Assembly: GCA_029864945.1 (NCBI GenBank) | Contig: JAOTSL010000041.1 | Span: forward strand, 1 to 14,830 | Direction of reading: 5' to 3' | Length of the DNA stretch: 14,830 nucleotides | DNA from: Gammaproteobacteria bacterium | Lineage (GTDB): Bacteria > Pseudomonadota > Gammaproteobacteria > S012-40 | Part shown: positions 5,676 to 11,819 of the stretch, in pieces | How positions within the stretch are numbered: the stretch's first letter is position 1 | Layout of the letters: every line of letters begins with the position of its first letter | The notes under the pieces: generated by a model | What the model was told of the DNA's origin: nothing | What the model saw: only the letters and a program-made list of their open reading frames with translations | The model's database searches: none | Position numbers and translations under genes: made by a program

Positions 5676-7017
5676 AAATATAATTTACGTCGAGCAAAGC
5701 ATTATCGGGGCGGTGATACGAAACTCAGATTTGTATGATGATGTTTCTGACATAATATGTCCTGCTGATTTTTCTGGTCATTTTAATTTTGAGCTGTTTG
5801 AGCTTATTTCGCTAATGCTCGAAGATAGCGAAAATGTAGACGTGGTTACTTTGAGTACAGCATACGAAAACAAAACTGGCCGAGATCATTTGTCAGAAAT
5901 AGGCACTATGGCTAAAAACTCCAGTGGTGGCGCAAATATTAAGCATTACGCTGGATTGGTTAAGAAAAATTCAATCGAAATGAAATTACTCAAGGCTGGC
6001 CAAGATATCATCGCCATGGCTGATTCCGGCCAGTCAACTGCAGATAAAATTAATGCTGCTCAAGATATGGTTATGAGTTTGGCGGATAAAAACGTGACTA
6101 CCGGCCTGCGGACAACAAAAGAAATTATGAAGGATGTTGTGGTCGAGATGGATAGGCGCTGCAGTATGGATGGCTCAATAATTGGCCTATCTACCGGCAT
6201 AGATCAATTGGACAAGATGACCGGCGGACTGCAGGAGGCGGATTTATTCATTATCGCCGGAAGACCATCCATGGGCAAAACAACGATAGCAATGAATATC
6301 GGCGAAAACGTGGCGCTAGGGCCAAATGGGAAAGACGGCGCTGTTCTGATTTATTCGCTGGAAATGCCGGATAGAAAAATAACCGAAAGATCAATATCTA
6401 GCACAGGTCGAATCAGTCATAGCAATATGAAATCTGGAATGCTCAGCGAGGCAGAGTGGAATAAATTCACCCCTGCATCTGCAGCATTGATTAATGCAAA
6501 CATATTAATCGACGATTCTGCAGGAATGTCCGTAAACGAAATGAGATCGAAGACACGAAGAGCAATGAGAAAGGGCAATATATCTCTAATCATTATCGAC
6601 TACCTGCAGCTTATGGATTACGGAGACGCGCAAGAGGTTCAGGCGCTAACATCTATCTCAAGGGGGCTTAAGGCCATGGCAAAGGATGCAAAGTGCCCTG
6701 TTATATGTTTGTCTCAGTTGAGTAGATCGGTCGAGCAGCGGCCAGACAAAAGGCCAATACTAAGCGACTTGCGAGGATCTGGAGCGATTGAGCAGGATGC
6801 AGATATAGTGGCCTTTATGTACCGTGACGAGTACTACAATCATGATTCGCCAGACAAAGGACTGGCTGAAATGATAATAGCCAAGCAGCGTGACGGAGAG
6901 ACAGGGACAGTTGCACTAAGATCAAGATTGGATCAAATGAGATTTGAGGATCACCCAGAAGGATTGTCCGAAAAAGAGAATTGGCATACTGCAGGAAGTG
7001 GGAAGTTTGAATACTAA
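5668..7017 (+). CDS. dnaB: DnaB-family replicative helicase
   Basis: A 449-residue protein with the two-domain DnaB plan: an N-terminal helical domain (residues about 1-100; VEQSIIGAVI, LFELISLMLE, VDVVTL) and a RecA-like motor. Motor motifs are Walker A GRPSMGKT (198-205), SLEM (230-233), Walker B IIIDYLQL (308-315), SQLSR (349-353), the RRP-type region DKRPILSDLRGSGAIEQDAD and KQRDGETG (406-413) carrying the arginine finger. Length is normal for phage or bacterial DnaB. It unwinds the template ahead of the replisome as a hexamer. The start overlaps the DUF1376 gene. Nothing appears broken. Confidence 0.92.
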   Translation: MIRNIIYVEQSIIGAVIRNSDLYDDVSDIICPADFSGHFNFELFELISLMLEDSENVDVVTLSTAYENKTGRDHLSEIGTMAKNSSGGANIKHYAGLVKKNSIEMKLLKAGQDIIAMADSGQSTADKINAAQDMVMSLADKNVTTGLRTTKEIMKDVVVEMDRRCSMDGSIIGLSTGIDQLDKMTGGLQEADLFIIAGRPSMGKTTIAMNIGENVALGPNGKDGAVLIYSLEMPDRKITERSISSTGRISHSNMKSGMLSEAEWNKFTPASAALINANILIDDSAGMSVNEMRSKTRRAMRKGNISLIIIDYLQLMDYGDAQEVQALTSISRGLKAMAKDAKCPVICLSQLSRSVEQRPDKRPILSDLRGSGAIEQDADIVAFMYRDEYYNHDSPDKGLAEMIIAKQRDGETGTVALRSRLDQMRFEDHPEGLSEKENWHTAGSGKFEY

Positions 7018-7123
7018 GCAAGTAGAGCCATGGTCGGGTAAAACAGCACTAGCCGCAGCTAGAGAGATAACAAAGGAGAAGTAAAGCGAGAAAGAAACTA
7101 ACAAATTAAATATCGTTAAAATG

Positions 7124-7151
7124 TTGTTTTATTCACTCAGTCTGATACTAT
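7124..7151 (+). promoter_or_regulatory. extended -10 promoter before the small-gene group
   Basis: TTGTTT (7124-7129), a 16-base spacer, then TGATACTAT containing the -10 TACTAT (7146-7151) with an extended TG. It lies 40 bases before the ribbon-helix-helix gene in a 170-base gap after dnaB. It could also feed the cassette array downstream, because no terminator is visible between them. Confidence 0.5.
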
Positions 7152-7190
7152 TAGCTCATAGACATTAACAAGCAATCACCGAGACAATAA

Positions 7191-7361
7191 ATGAGCAAAC
7201 CAAAGCGCGAAGATATCATAAACACAACAATCGGAAAGTCGTACAAAGACAAGATCCGAACGATGGCTAAAAGCGAAAACAGGACGATGACCGAGATGCT
7301 TAGAAAATGGGCCGATGAAAAGTGGGCTAAATATTTAAAAAATAAAGGTGATGGAAAATGA
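7191..7361 (+). CDS. small ribbon-helix-helix-like DNA-binding protein
   Basis: A 56-residue ORF beginning MSKPKREDIINTTIG. The segment KSYKDKIRTMAKSENRTMTE followed by MLRKWADEKW fits the Arc/CopG ribbon-helix-helix plan: an N-terminal strand, a first helix with KIRTMAKSENRT and a second helix with TEMLRKWADEK. Such proteins are dimeric repressors. With a promoter directly upstream it may regulate its own transcription and possibly what follows. The ribosome site is weak. The next tiny ORF overlaps its 3' end. Confidence 0.6.
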   Translation: MSKPKREDIINTTIGKSYKDKIRTMAKSENRTMTEMLRKWADEKWAKYLKNKGDGK

Positions 7362-7425
7362 GTGGGTTCGAGTAAATGATAAGATAAACGAAGAATTAAA
7401 GGCAGATTTAGAAAAATTAAAATAA
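7351..7425 (+). CDS. possible 24-residue coiled peptide
   Basis: Starts inside the end of the preceding gene, with AAAGGTG immediately upstream. It reads MENEWVRVNDKINEELKADL and then EKLK, an acidic helix. Coupled translation is plausible and its stop overlaps a further ATG (TAATG). Too short for any assignment. Confidence 0.35.
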   Translation: MENEWVRVNDKINEELKADLEKLK

Positions 7426-7481
7426 TGACTAAGGCTTCACATTGGCGGATAGTGGGGCTAATAACCCTACAACCAGAATAG
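7425..7481 (+). CDS. doubtful 18-residue peptide
   Basis: ATG in TAATG following the previous ORF; it encodes MTKASHWRIVGLITLQPE. The overlap is suggestive but no other support exists. Confidence 0.2.
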   Translation: MTKASHWRIVGLITLQPE

Positions 7482-7508
7482 CTTTAAATCAAAACAAGGT
7501 AGCTAAAA

Positions 7509-7628
7509 ATGTGCAGCGACGGAATAACGGCACTAGAATGGTTTGGCATATTTACAATAATCGGATGCATCTCAATGTCATTCATATTTTACAAATTCGC
7601 AAATGGATTTCCACTAAATGAAAACTAA
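7509..7628 (+). CDS. small single-span membrane protein
   Basis: A 39-residue ORF with AAGGTAG seven bases before the ATG. Residues about 9-31 (LEWFGIFTIIGCISMSFIFY) form one transmembrane helix with short polar ends. The 3' end overlaps the start of the next gene, which also has a membrane segment, so the two may work together. There is no evidence for a specific role; small paired membrane proteins in phages include lysis and exclusion factors. Confidence 0.5.
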   Translation: MCSDGITALEWFGIFTIIGCISMSFIFYKFANGFPLNEN

Positions 7629-7818
7629 CGACATAAGCAAGGAGCCTTTAAAGATCGCGGCAATTGCGATTGCGGTAATAGTAATGCTGTCTGCGTTGAG
7701 CTGTACTGAGAAAGAGCCAGAAACCAAGTCCGTGCCGTCGGCTGTTGTCGAGTGCCCGCACGCAGGGACTCCGATTGATTTTGAGGGCTGCGTGATGGTT
7801 GTTGCTGAGATTGATTAA
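7618..7818 (+). CDS. small membrane-anchored or lipoprotein-like protein
   Basis: A 66-residue protein starting MKTNDISKEP, followed by a hydrophobic stretch (KIAAIAIAVIVMLSALSC, about residues 12-29). The stretch ends in ALSC, a poor but possible lipobox, then a charged tail with ECPHAG and EGC. It overlaps the preceding small membrane gene. Its TAA ends exactly at the left boundary of attC-1 (TAA followed by C), like the cassette genes to its right. However, no attC precedes it and no GTTAATC box matching its GATTAAC end box is visible upstream. It is either the phage-side flank of the array or a last cassette that lost its site. Confidence 0.55.
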   Translation: MKTNDISKEPLKIAAIAIAVIVMLSALSCTEKEPETKSVPSAVVECPHAGTPIDFEGCVMVVAEID

Positions 7819-7880
7819 CAGCCCAGTTCATCGGTAGGCGCGGCTCTTTGCGCATGTCCGACTGCAACGCCTTGTTAGTT
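7813..7880 (-). repeat. attC-1
   Basis: Boxes GATTAAC (7813-7819) and GTTAGTT (7874-7880), 68 bases. The left arm GTTCATCGG pairs with CCGACTGCAAC in the right arm, leaving two unpaired bases; GCGC/GCGC closes the terminal structure. It marks the left border of the array and belongs to the glycosyltransferase cassette. Confidence 0.75.
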
Positions 7881-7898
7881 TATTAATTTGGAGTAGAT

Positions 7899-8126
7899 AT
7901 GAAAAAAGAAGATTCACTGGAAATTTGGGATGGAATGCCGGAGTTTGTGCAGGAAAAAAAAGAGCCATATTCAAAGATAATATTTAGATTTGAGAATGAG
8001 GATGACTTGCAAGAGTTCGCGGAGCTTATAGGCCAAAAACTGACAAGCAAAACTAAAAGCTCTTGGCATCCATTTAAACCGCACAGAAGCGCGGGGGTTA
8101 AAATGGTGTATAAAGATGAGCAGTAG
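7899..8126 (+). CDS. small protein encoded with the glycosyltransferase
   Basis: A 75-residue protein with TTGGAG five bases before the ATG. It begins MKKEDSLEIWDGMPEFVQE. The core, KIIFRFENEDDLQEFAELIG followed by QKLTSKTKSSWHPFK, is a pattern I recall from phage proteins near DNA-modification genes and ParB-like proteins, where it forms a short conserved module of unknown role. It overlaps the glycosyltransferase gene by 11 bases, so the two are translated together and travel in one cassette. It could be an accessory or specificity subunit; that is inference. Confidence 0.65.
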   Translation: MKKEDSLEIWDGMPEFVQEKKEPYSKIIFRFENEDDLQEFAELIGQKLTSKTKSSWHPFKPHRSAGVKMVYKDEQ

Positions 8127-8952
8127 ATACCCAGTTTACGTTATATCCAAAGGGCGACCGGATAGGTGTATCACTTCTCGGTCACTAGACAGGATGGGCG
8201 TGAAGCATGTTGTTGTTGTGGAGCCGCAAGAGTATGACGCTTATAAAAAAACGATTGGTGGTGATAGGCTGATTGTTACGCCTTTTAGTAATTTGGGGCA
8301 AGGGTCAATACCTGTTAGGAATTTCGTGTGGGAGCATTCGATAGAATGTGGACATAAAAAACATTGGGTTCTTGACGATAATATAGAGGACTTTAATAGG
8401 TTGAACAGGAATAAGAAACCATCAGCTAGAACATCAGCTATATTTAGAGCTGCTGAGGATTTTACCGACAGGTTTGAGAATGTTGATATCTCAGGGTTTA
8501 ATTATTATTCATTCTGCAAGGCAACGGACGCTGTGCCACCGTTTTACGCAAATACTAGGGTTTACTCTTGTATTTTGATAAATAATAAGATGAGTTTTCG
8601 GTGGCGCGGAAGGTTTAACGAAGACACGGATTTATCTCTAAGGGTTTTAAAAAGCGGGAAATGCACCATTCTATTTAATGCGTTCCTGTGCGGGAAAGTT
8701 ACAACTATGAGAATGAAGGGCGGAAATACAGAAGAAGTTTACGGAGACACTGATGACAGAAGAGAGTTCGCAGAGTCGTTAAGGCGACAGCACCCAGATG
8801 TTGTTAAGGTGGTGCGAAAGTTCGGCAGATGGCACCACCAAGTAAACTATAAGCCTTTTAAAGATAATGAGCTTATTCTTAAATCCCCTTCACTTGAAAA
8901 GGTGGGGAATGATGAATACGGCATGACTTTATGCGCGGATAGCGCAAACTAA
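8116..8952 (+). CDS. TET-associated-type glycosyltransferase (GT-A fold)
   Basis: A 278-residue protein. The opening YPVYVISKGRPDRCITSRSL, followed by a short GVKHVVVVEPQEYDAY strand-loop, is characteristic of the TAGT family: phage glycosyltransferases thought to add sugar to modified bases in DNA. HWVLDDNIEDFN (83-94) carries the DxD-like metal/nucleotide-sugar motif, and RGRFNEDTDLSLRVLKSG (164-181) the acceptor-side acidic motif. No TET/JBP dioxygenase or other base-modifying partner is in the window, so the substrate base is unknown. Its stop TAA ends at the crossover of attC-2. It is the largest cassette gene, and a DNA hypermodification enzyme as cassette cargo would fit protection against restriction. 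Confidence 0.7.
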   Translation: MSSRYPVYVISKGRPDRCITSRSLDRMGVKHVVVVEPQEYDAYKKTIGGDRLIVTPFSNLGQGSIPVRNFVWEHSIECGHKKHWVLDDNIEDFNRLNRNKKPSARTSAIFRAAEDFTDRFENVDISGFNYYSFCKATDAVPPFYANTRVYSCILINNKMSFRWRGRFNEDTDLSLRVLKSGKCTILFNAFLCGKVTTMRMKGGNTEEVYGDTDDRREFAESLRRQHPDVVKVVRKFGRWHHQVNYKPFKDNELILKSPSLEKVGNDEYGMTLCADSAN

Positions 8953-9030
8953 CGGGCAACATGATGCGCCGCCCACTAATTTAGAGAGAAACGCTGCAAT
9001 ATCGCGGTCGTTTCTATGTGATTGTTATAC
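8947..9030 (-). repeat. attC-2
   Basis: Boxes AACTAAC (8947-8953) and GTTATAC (9024-9030), 84 bases. ACATGA and GCGCCGC in the left arm pair with GCGGTCG and TCTATGT in the right arm, with unpaired bases on the right. This is one of the weaker arm pairings of the set, but the boxes match neighbours exactly: AACTAAC with attC-1's GTTAGTT, GTTATAC with GTATAAC at 9313. Confidence 0.65.
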
Positions 9031-9051
9031 GGCTTTACTAGGATATTAGCT

Positions 9052-9318
9052 ATGCATTTAAGATTTGACTGTTTATGGGCACCATACAGCGGAGTAACAC
9101 AAGGGCATCCTCAGGCGGTAATGAAAGAGCTTGGGATTACGTACCAGCACGCAACACCTCAAAGCATTGCCGACCAGTGGTGGTTTTGGAACTGTGAGAA
9201 TATACCTGATGAGTTGCCGCAATTTCTCGAAGAAATGAACAACGACCCAATGACGTGTATTGGATTCGGGTTAAGTGAAGAGACCGCAGAAAAGATCAGG
9301 GATTATCAAGCGGTATAA
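9052..9318 (+). CDS. hypothetical cassette protein
   Basis: An 88-residue protein beginning MHLRFDCLWAPYSG with AGGAT upstream of ATG 9052. It is rich in aromatics (ADQWWFWNCENIP) and acidic near the C-terminus (LSEETAEKIRDYQAV), cytoplasmic, with no membrane segment. I do not recognise a family. The stop TAA lies in GTATAAC (9313-9319), the exact complement of attC-2's right box, so attC-2 plus this gene form one cassette. Confidence 0.65.
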   Translation: MHLRFDCLWAPYSGVTQGHPQAVMKELGITYQHATPQSIADQWWFWNCENIPDELPQFLEEMNNDPMTCIGFGLSEETAEKIRDYQAV

Positions 9319-9412
9319 CCGCTTGCGATAAGCAGCGGCGCTTTTGGCCGTGACTGAGACCGTCTATGGGCGGAAGGTCTGGACAACGGGTGAAGTTGTT
9401 CAAACTGCATAC
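9313..9412. other. gene-less segment, possible decayed cassette
   Basis: Between the end box of the previous cassette (GTATAAC) and attC-3 lie about 94 bases with no ORF. Some attC-like pairing is visible (AAGCAGCGGC against GCCGTGACTGAG around GCTTTT), but no good right box; GTCTATG at 9361 is the nearest. AGACC/GGTCT can also pair. It could be an attC whose gene was deleted. Confidence 0.35.
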
Positions 9413-9538
9413 AGCTAACGACCGCAATAACGGGCATAGCGCCAATGATGGCGTTAAACGAAAACTGATTTAACACAAAACTAAACAAGCATGATGAACG
9501 CTGCGGCGGTATGTCCCAGTTGATTGCGCTTGTTATAA
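9413..9538 (-). repeat. attC-3
   Basis: Boxes AGCTAAC (9413-9419) and GTTATAA (9532-9538), 126 bases. Left arm CGCAATAACGGGCATA against right-arm complement CGCAAT-C-AAC-T-GGG-A-CATA: a long perfect helix except for three extra bases on the right. This spacing of extra bases is what is seen in the 5' arm of Vibrio attC repeats, here on the minus strand. An ATG at 9511 in the site reads in frame into the next gene. Confidence 0.85.
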
Positions 9539-9558
9539 CGCAAATTCTGGAGATTACT

Positions 9559-9825
9559 ATGACAAATGAACAGCTATCCTTACTTTTAACGTCAATAAAG
9601 AAAAATTTAGATACTGCAATTGATACTGCTGACTCGTTGATTGTTCATGACAGCAGGCACAAAGAGACGCGATATGTAGGCAAGGCACCCTTCCCTGCTA
9701 TGGCTGCCATGGGGAAAAAGAACCCAGAAGAGTGGAAAGAGTATGACGGTGATGCAATTGCCCTTGACGTAATTAGAGATGAGTCTGAGGAACTGCAAAA
9801 ACATATAGACGCGCTTGCGTTATAA
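9559..9825 (+). CDS. hypothetical cassette protein
   Basis: An 88-residue protein starting at ATG 9559 with CTGGAG seven bases upstream. An in-frame ATG inside attC-3 (9511) would add 16 residues, MSQLIALVITQILEIT, but has a poorer ribosome site. The protein is helical and acidic: MTNEQLSLLLTSIKKNLDTA, a middle HDSRHKETRYVGKAPFP, and a C-terminal DESEELQKHIDALAL coiled helix. No family is recognised. The stop TAA sits in TTATAAC, the exact complement of attC-3's right box. Confidence 0.65.
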   Translation: MTNEQLSLLLTSIKKNLDTAIDTADSLIVHDSRHKETRYVGKAPFPAMAAMGKKNPEEWKEYDGDAIALDVIRDESEELQKHIDALAL

Positions 9826-9948
9826 CGTCGCAAAACAGGCGGCGGGAACGAAACTAAATAAATTGGAGCTAAGAAAATGACAGATGGGACCCATGAAGCT
9901 GAAGAAAACGACGCGGTAGCCGGTCGCACTGATTTTGCTTTGTTATAT
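9820..9948 (-). repeat. attC-4, containing ribosome site and start codon of the next gene
   Basis: Boxes TTATAAC (9820-9826) and GTTATAT (9942-9948), 129 bases. Left arm GCAAAACAGGCG pairs with right-arm complement GCAAAA-T-CAG-T-GCG-A. TTGGAG and ATG 9877 lie in its central part, and the frame runs through the right arm and right box into the cassette gene. Confidence 0.88.
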
Positions 9949-10218
9949 GCGCAAATTAAAGGTCGATTGTCGGCTGCTACACATGGCCCTTGGACTGCCG
10001 AGAAAGGCGGGGCAAAGGTGTATGAACCAACCATGAGTAAGAATGAGCCATATTTCACGAAGGCAGAAGATGACTGCATTCTTGGTCCCGATAGAGCTGA
10101 AGTTATGGGATGCTCTGAATGGATGCGGGTTAGCTGGCCAGATTTAGAACTTATGGCTAATGCTAGGCATGATCTAGAAATTCTTGTAGCTGAAATTGAG
10201 CGATTGAAGAGCATATAA
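9877..10218 (+). CDS. phage protein with attC-encoded N-terminal leader
   Basis: A 113-residue protein whose ATG and TTGGAG ribosome site lie inside attC-4. Residues 1-22 (MTDGTHEAEENDAVAGRTDF) are an acidic leader encoded by the site; the right box encodes part of ALLYA. The body starts at about residue 28 with GRLSAATHGPWTAEKGG, a pattern common at the start of Ead/Ea22-like phage proteins (ATPGPW), and ends with a helix, ARHDLEILVAEIERLKSI. There is no start codon between the box and the conserved body, so initiation in the attC is needed for a complete protein. The stop TAA is in ATATAAC, the complement of the attC-4 right box. Confidence 0.7.
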   Translation: MTDGTHEAEENDAVAGRTDFALLYAQIKGRLSAATHGPWTAEKGGAKVYEPTMSKNEPYFTKAEDDCILGPDRAEVMGCSEWMRVSWPDLELMANARHDLEILVAEIERLKSI

Positions 10219-10342
10219 CGTTAAGCATAAGCCACCCGCGTGAAACGACCACAGGACTATAAAACAATGACAGACTTAAACGAACACGAAGAGCAAGAAA
10301 ACAACGCTGCGGTAGCGGGTTTGCTTTATGCGCTTGTTAGGC
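10213..10342 (-). repeat. attC-5
   Basis: Boxes ATATAAC (10213-10219) and GTTAGGC (10336-10342, a perfect GTTRRRY), 130 bases. Left arm GCATAAGCCACCCGC pairs with right-arm complement GCATA-A-AGCAA-A-CCCGC. It is nearly identical to attC-8. Its expected partner box GCCTAAC is absent downstream, suggesting this cassette was rearranged. Confidence 0.87.
10215..10339 (+). repeat. 125-bp direct repeat, copy 1 (attC-5)
   Basis: Identical to 11692-11816 except for one base (T at 10327, G at 11804). The spacing between copies is 1477 bases. It covers nearly the whole attC including the leader ORF. Confidence 0.95.
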
Positions 10343-10392
10343 CGCACTTACGAAGAAGATGGACACATGACAATAAGACTAATGCAAGGTGA
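10267..10392 (+). CDS. attC-encoded leader ORF overlapping the methyltransferase fragment
   Basis: A 41-residue ORF starting inside attC-5: MTDLNEHEEQENNAAVAGLL, then reading through the right box into RPHLRRRWTHD and stopping 26 bases inside the downstream reading frame. The acidic start resembles the leader fused to the gene at 9877 (MTD..HE.EEN.AVAG). Out of frame with the next gene, it could promote coupled re-initiation. Its ribosome site is weak (CAGGAC). Confidence 0.4.
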   Translation: MTDLNEHEEQENNAAVAGLLYALVRPHLRRRWTHDNKTNAR

Positions 10393-10564
10393 CTGCCTTG
10401 AGCGTATGGAAGAGATTGAGAGCGGGTCAGTTGATATGATATTGGCTGATCCGCCCTACGGTACAACAGCTTGTAAGTGGGATAGCGTGATACCACTAGA
10501 GCCAATGTGGGCGCAATGGTTTAATTCGCTGCAAGGCATAGTGAAACATAACGGTCGTGCATAA
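10367..10564 (+). pseudogene. truncated DNA adenine methyltransferase fragment
   Basis: Sixty-five residues from ATG 10367: MTIRLMQGDCLERMEEIESG, VDMILADPPYGTTACKWDSV, then PLEPMWAQWFNSLQGIVKHNGRA and a stop. This is the N-terminal part of a phage N6-adenine/N4-cytosine methyltransferase with the catalytic DPPY motif. Family members continue after KxNGAIVLF with the rest of the catalytic domain and the SAM-binding FxGxG motif, which are missing. The break falls in the left box of attC-6 (ACATAAC, 10546-10552; the H-N-G codons are CATAACGGT). The remainder is not found in the window. Almost certainly inactive. An in-frame ATG at 10328 inside attC-5 is also possible. Confidence 0.75.
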
Positions 10565-10604
10565 GCGGTGCGCTTTTGGCACCCGCTTGATGTATTTGGT
10601 ATAT
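10546..10604 (-). repeat. attC-6, short site inside the broken methyltransferase
   Basis: Boxes ACATAAC (10546-10552) and GGTATAT (10598-10604; one mismatch to GTTATAT), 59 bases. Left arm CATAAGCGGTGC pairs with GCACCCGCTTGATG (two extra bases, right arm) around a CTTTT-containing loop. The site is short but has the same polarity as the others. Confidence 0.6.
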
Positions 10605-10625
10605 TGCATTTTTAGGAGATGATGA

Positions 10626-11141
10626 ATGGCGAACGTAACATATAAAAACCAACCAGCAATAGATAAGACAAACGGAAGTGTGCCACTTGCTGGAACTTCA
10701 CATTTGTATACAGTAAAAAAGCGTCTTTGGGGTGACAGTATAGAAGAAGTATTACAAGGCTTGTTTATAGGGCAAACATTGCACGTTTGTTGCGGTAAGA
10801 GCATGTTGGGCGATGTGAGATTAGATGCTGATATTGAAAACGAGCCTGACATTGTTTGTGATGCTGCAAATATGATTGAACACGTGAAAAGTAACGGATT
10901 TGAAACTGTGCTTTGCGACCCACCGTATAATGGTAAATTCCAGTGGAACCATGATTTACTGACGGAGTTAAGTCGAGTGGCAAGTAAGAGAATAATTTTC
11001 CAACACTGGTTCATACCAGCAACACCTAAAGGTCTTTATAAAAAGGCACAAGAGAAATTTGCAATCAGCGATGTTTATGTTTGGCAACCTAAAACGTATT
11101 TCGGGCGGGTGCAGGTTGTGACGGTGTTTGATGCAATATAA
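10626..11141 (+). CDS. SAM-dependent DNA methyltransferase-like protein
   Basis: A 171-residue protein with AGGAG eight bases before the ATG. A Rossmann-type motif I region, TLHVCCGKSMLGDVRLDADI (51-70), and the catalytic VLCDPPYNG (96-103) identify it as a class I methyltransferase of the DPPY (N6-adenine or N4-cytosine) type. IIFQHWFIPATPKGL and YVWQPKTYFGRVQVVTVF give the later strands. It is short and lacks a separate target-recognition domain, as in several small phage enzymes. It could protect phage DNA from restriction. The stop TAA is in ATATAAT, the left box of attC-7, matching attC-6's right box in five of seven positions. Confidence 0.7.
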   Translation: MANVTYKNQPAIDKTNGSVPLAGTSHLYTVKKRLWGDSIEEVLQGLFIGQTLHVCCGKSMLGDVRLDADIENEPDIVCDAANMIEHVKSNGFETVLCDPPYNGKFQWNHDLLTELSRVASKRIIFQHWFIPATPKGLYKKAQEKFAISDVYVWQPKTYFGRVQVVTVFDAI

Positions 11142-11266
11142 TGCCGAAATTCAGTTGTCAGCGGATTGAAACCAGAGGAATAAAAGACATGACACAGCGA
11201 GACGAAACCCAAGAGATTGACGCAAGCACTGCGGTAGCTGGTCAATCTGAAATTTCATTGTTATGT
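11136..11266 (-). repeat. attC-7, containing start codon of the next gene
   Basis: Boxes ATATAAT (11136-11142; T replaces the usual C) and GTTATGT (11260-11266), 131 bases. Left arm GAAATTCAGTTG pairs with right-arm complement GAAATT-T-CAG-A-TTG. AGAGGAA and ATG 11189 lie in the centre. Confidence 0.85.
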
Positions 11267-11524
11267 GGGTGCGGAAGACCTGAGCGATATGCTCACTTTG
11301 ATGCTGATGGTAACAAGATATACGCCTGCAACAAATATAAAAGATGTTTGACGCGGGATGAGTTAGAGTCGGCATTAAGGGCAGCAACTAACAAGCTTGC
11401 CATGTATCAGAAAGCGGTCAATGATGTCGATGATTATTTTGAATATGCAAATGAATCAAAGAAAGATCAGAAGCAAGTACACAAAATACTTGGGAACTTA
11501 GCTGATGCGCTTTCTTCCATATAA
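11189..11524 (+). CDS. Cys-containing helical protein with attC-encoded leader
   Basis: A 111-residue protein starting at ATG 11189 inside attC-7, with AGAGGAA nine bases upstream. Residues 1-24 (MTQRDETQEIDASTAVAGQS and four more) come from the attC. The right box encodes part of SLLCGC. The body has CGCGRPERYAHFDADGNKI and two further cysteines (ACNKYKRC), a probable zinc-binding module of C.C...C....C type. It then has a long helix, TRDELESALRAATNKLAMYQ onward, likely a coiled coil. No alternative start exists before the cysteine module. The stop lies in ATATAAC, but the box complementary to attC-7's right box is the later ACATAAC at 11690. Confidence 0.65.
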   Translation: MTQRDETQEIDASTAVAGQSEISLLCGCGRPERYAHFDADGNKIYACNKYKRCLTRDELESALRAATNKLAMYQKAVNDVDDYFEYANESKKDQKQVHKILGNLADALSSI

Positions 11525-11623
11525 CATTTTTAATCAGGGGTTTGCGTTTTAGAGCTTTGCGACATAAATAATTTGTAATATCGAGAAGTATAAGGGTTTT
11601 CGATTTGAAAAACTTTATTAGAT

Positions 11624-11695
11624 ATGATGGTATATAGACGTAAACGCAAATATCCGCTATCAGTATATAATAATGGACATTCCAAAAACACATAA
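11624..11695 (+). CDS. possible 23-residue basic peptide ending at cassette border
   Basis: MMVYRRKRKYPLSVYNNGHS plus three residues, with its TAA exactly in ACATAAC, the left box of attC-8. The position of the stop mirrors the true cassette genes, but there is no ribosome site. The stretch 11525-11690 holds no other gene; it is AT-rich and may be the tail of the cassette. Confidence 0.25.
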   Translation: MMVYRRKRKYPLSVYNNGHSKNT

Positions 11696-11819
11696 CGTTA
11701 AGCATAAGCCACCCGCGTGAAACGACCACAGGACTATAAAACAATGACAGACTTAAACGAACACGAAGAGCAAGAAAACAACGCTGCGGTAGCGGGTTTG
11801 CTTGATGCGCTTGTTATAA
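11690..11819 (-). repeat. attC-8
   Basis: Boxes ACATAAC (11690-11696) and GTTATAA (11813-11819), 130 bases. The core is 124/125 identical to attC-5, with the same arm pairing and extra bases. Its left box complements attC-7's right box; its right box complements TTATAAC at 12039. Confidence 0.9.
11692..11816 (+). repeat. 125-bp direct repeat, copy 2 (attC-8)
   Basis: The second copy of the 10215-10339 repeat, one mismatch. The outer box bases differ (GTTATAA here, GTTAGGC in copy 1), as expected because those bases co-vary with the cassette's other end. Confidence 0.95.

Noticed and set aside
7618..7818. A further cassette at the left end
   Set aside because: The stop sits at a box, but there is no upstream attC and no GTTAATC partner box.
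9511..9558. 16-residue N-terminal extension from attC-3 as the true start of the gene at 9559
   Set aside because: CTGGAG at seven bases favours 9559; unlike the genes at 9877, 11189 and 12910, a good start exists outside the site. Kept as a possibility only.
9645..10214. 189-residue minus-strand ORF
   Set aside because: It lies antisense over two plus-strand genes with good ribosome sites and crosses an attC. Its composition (Ser/Pro/Leu-rich) is typical of a shadow frame.
10496..11014. 172-residue minus-strand ORF
   Set aside because: Antisense to the methyltransferase-like gene with its DPPY motif; no ribosome site and no known pattern.
11519..11525. ATATAAC as the left box of another attC
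   Set aside because: The following 60 bases have no complementary arm and no right box, and the box does not complement attC-7's right box, whereas ACATAAC at 11690 does.
11605..11636. Promoter TTGAAA with TATGAT or TATATA
   Set aside because: Spacers are 12 and 20 bases, outside the usual range.
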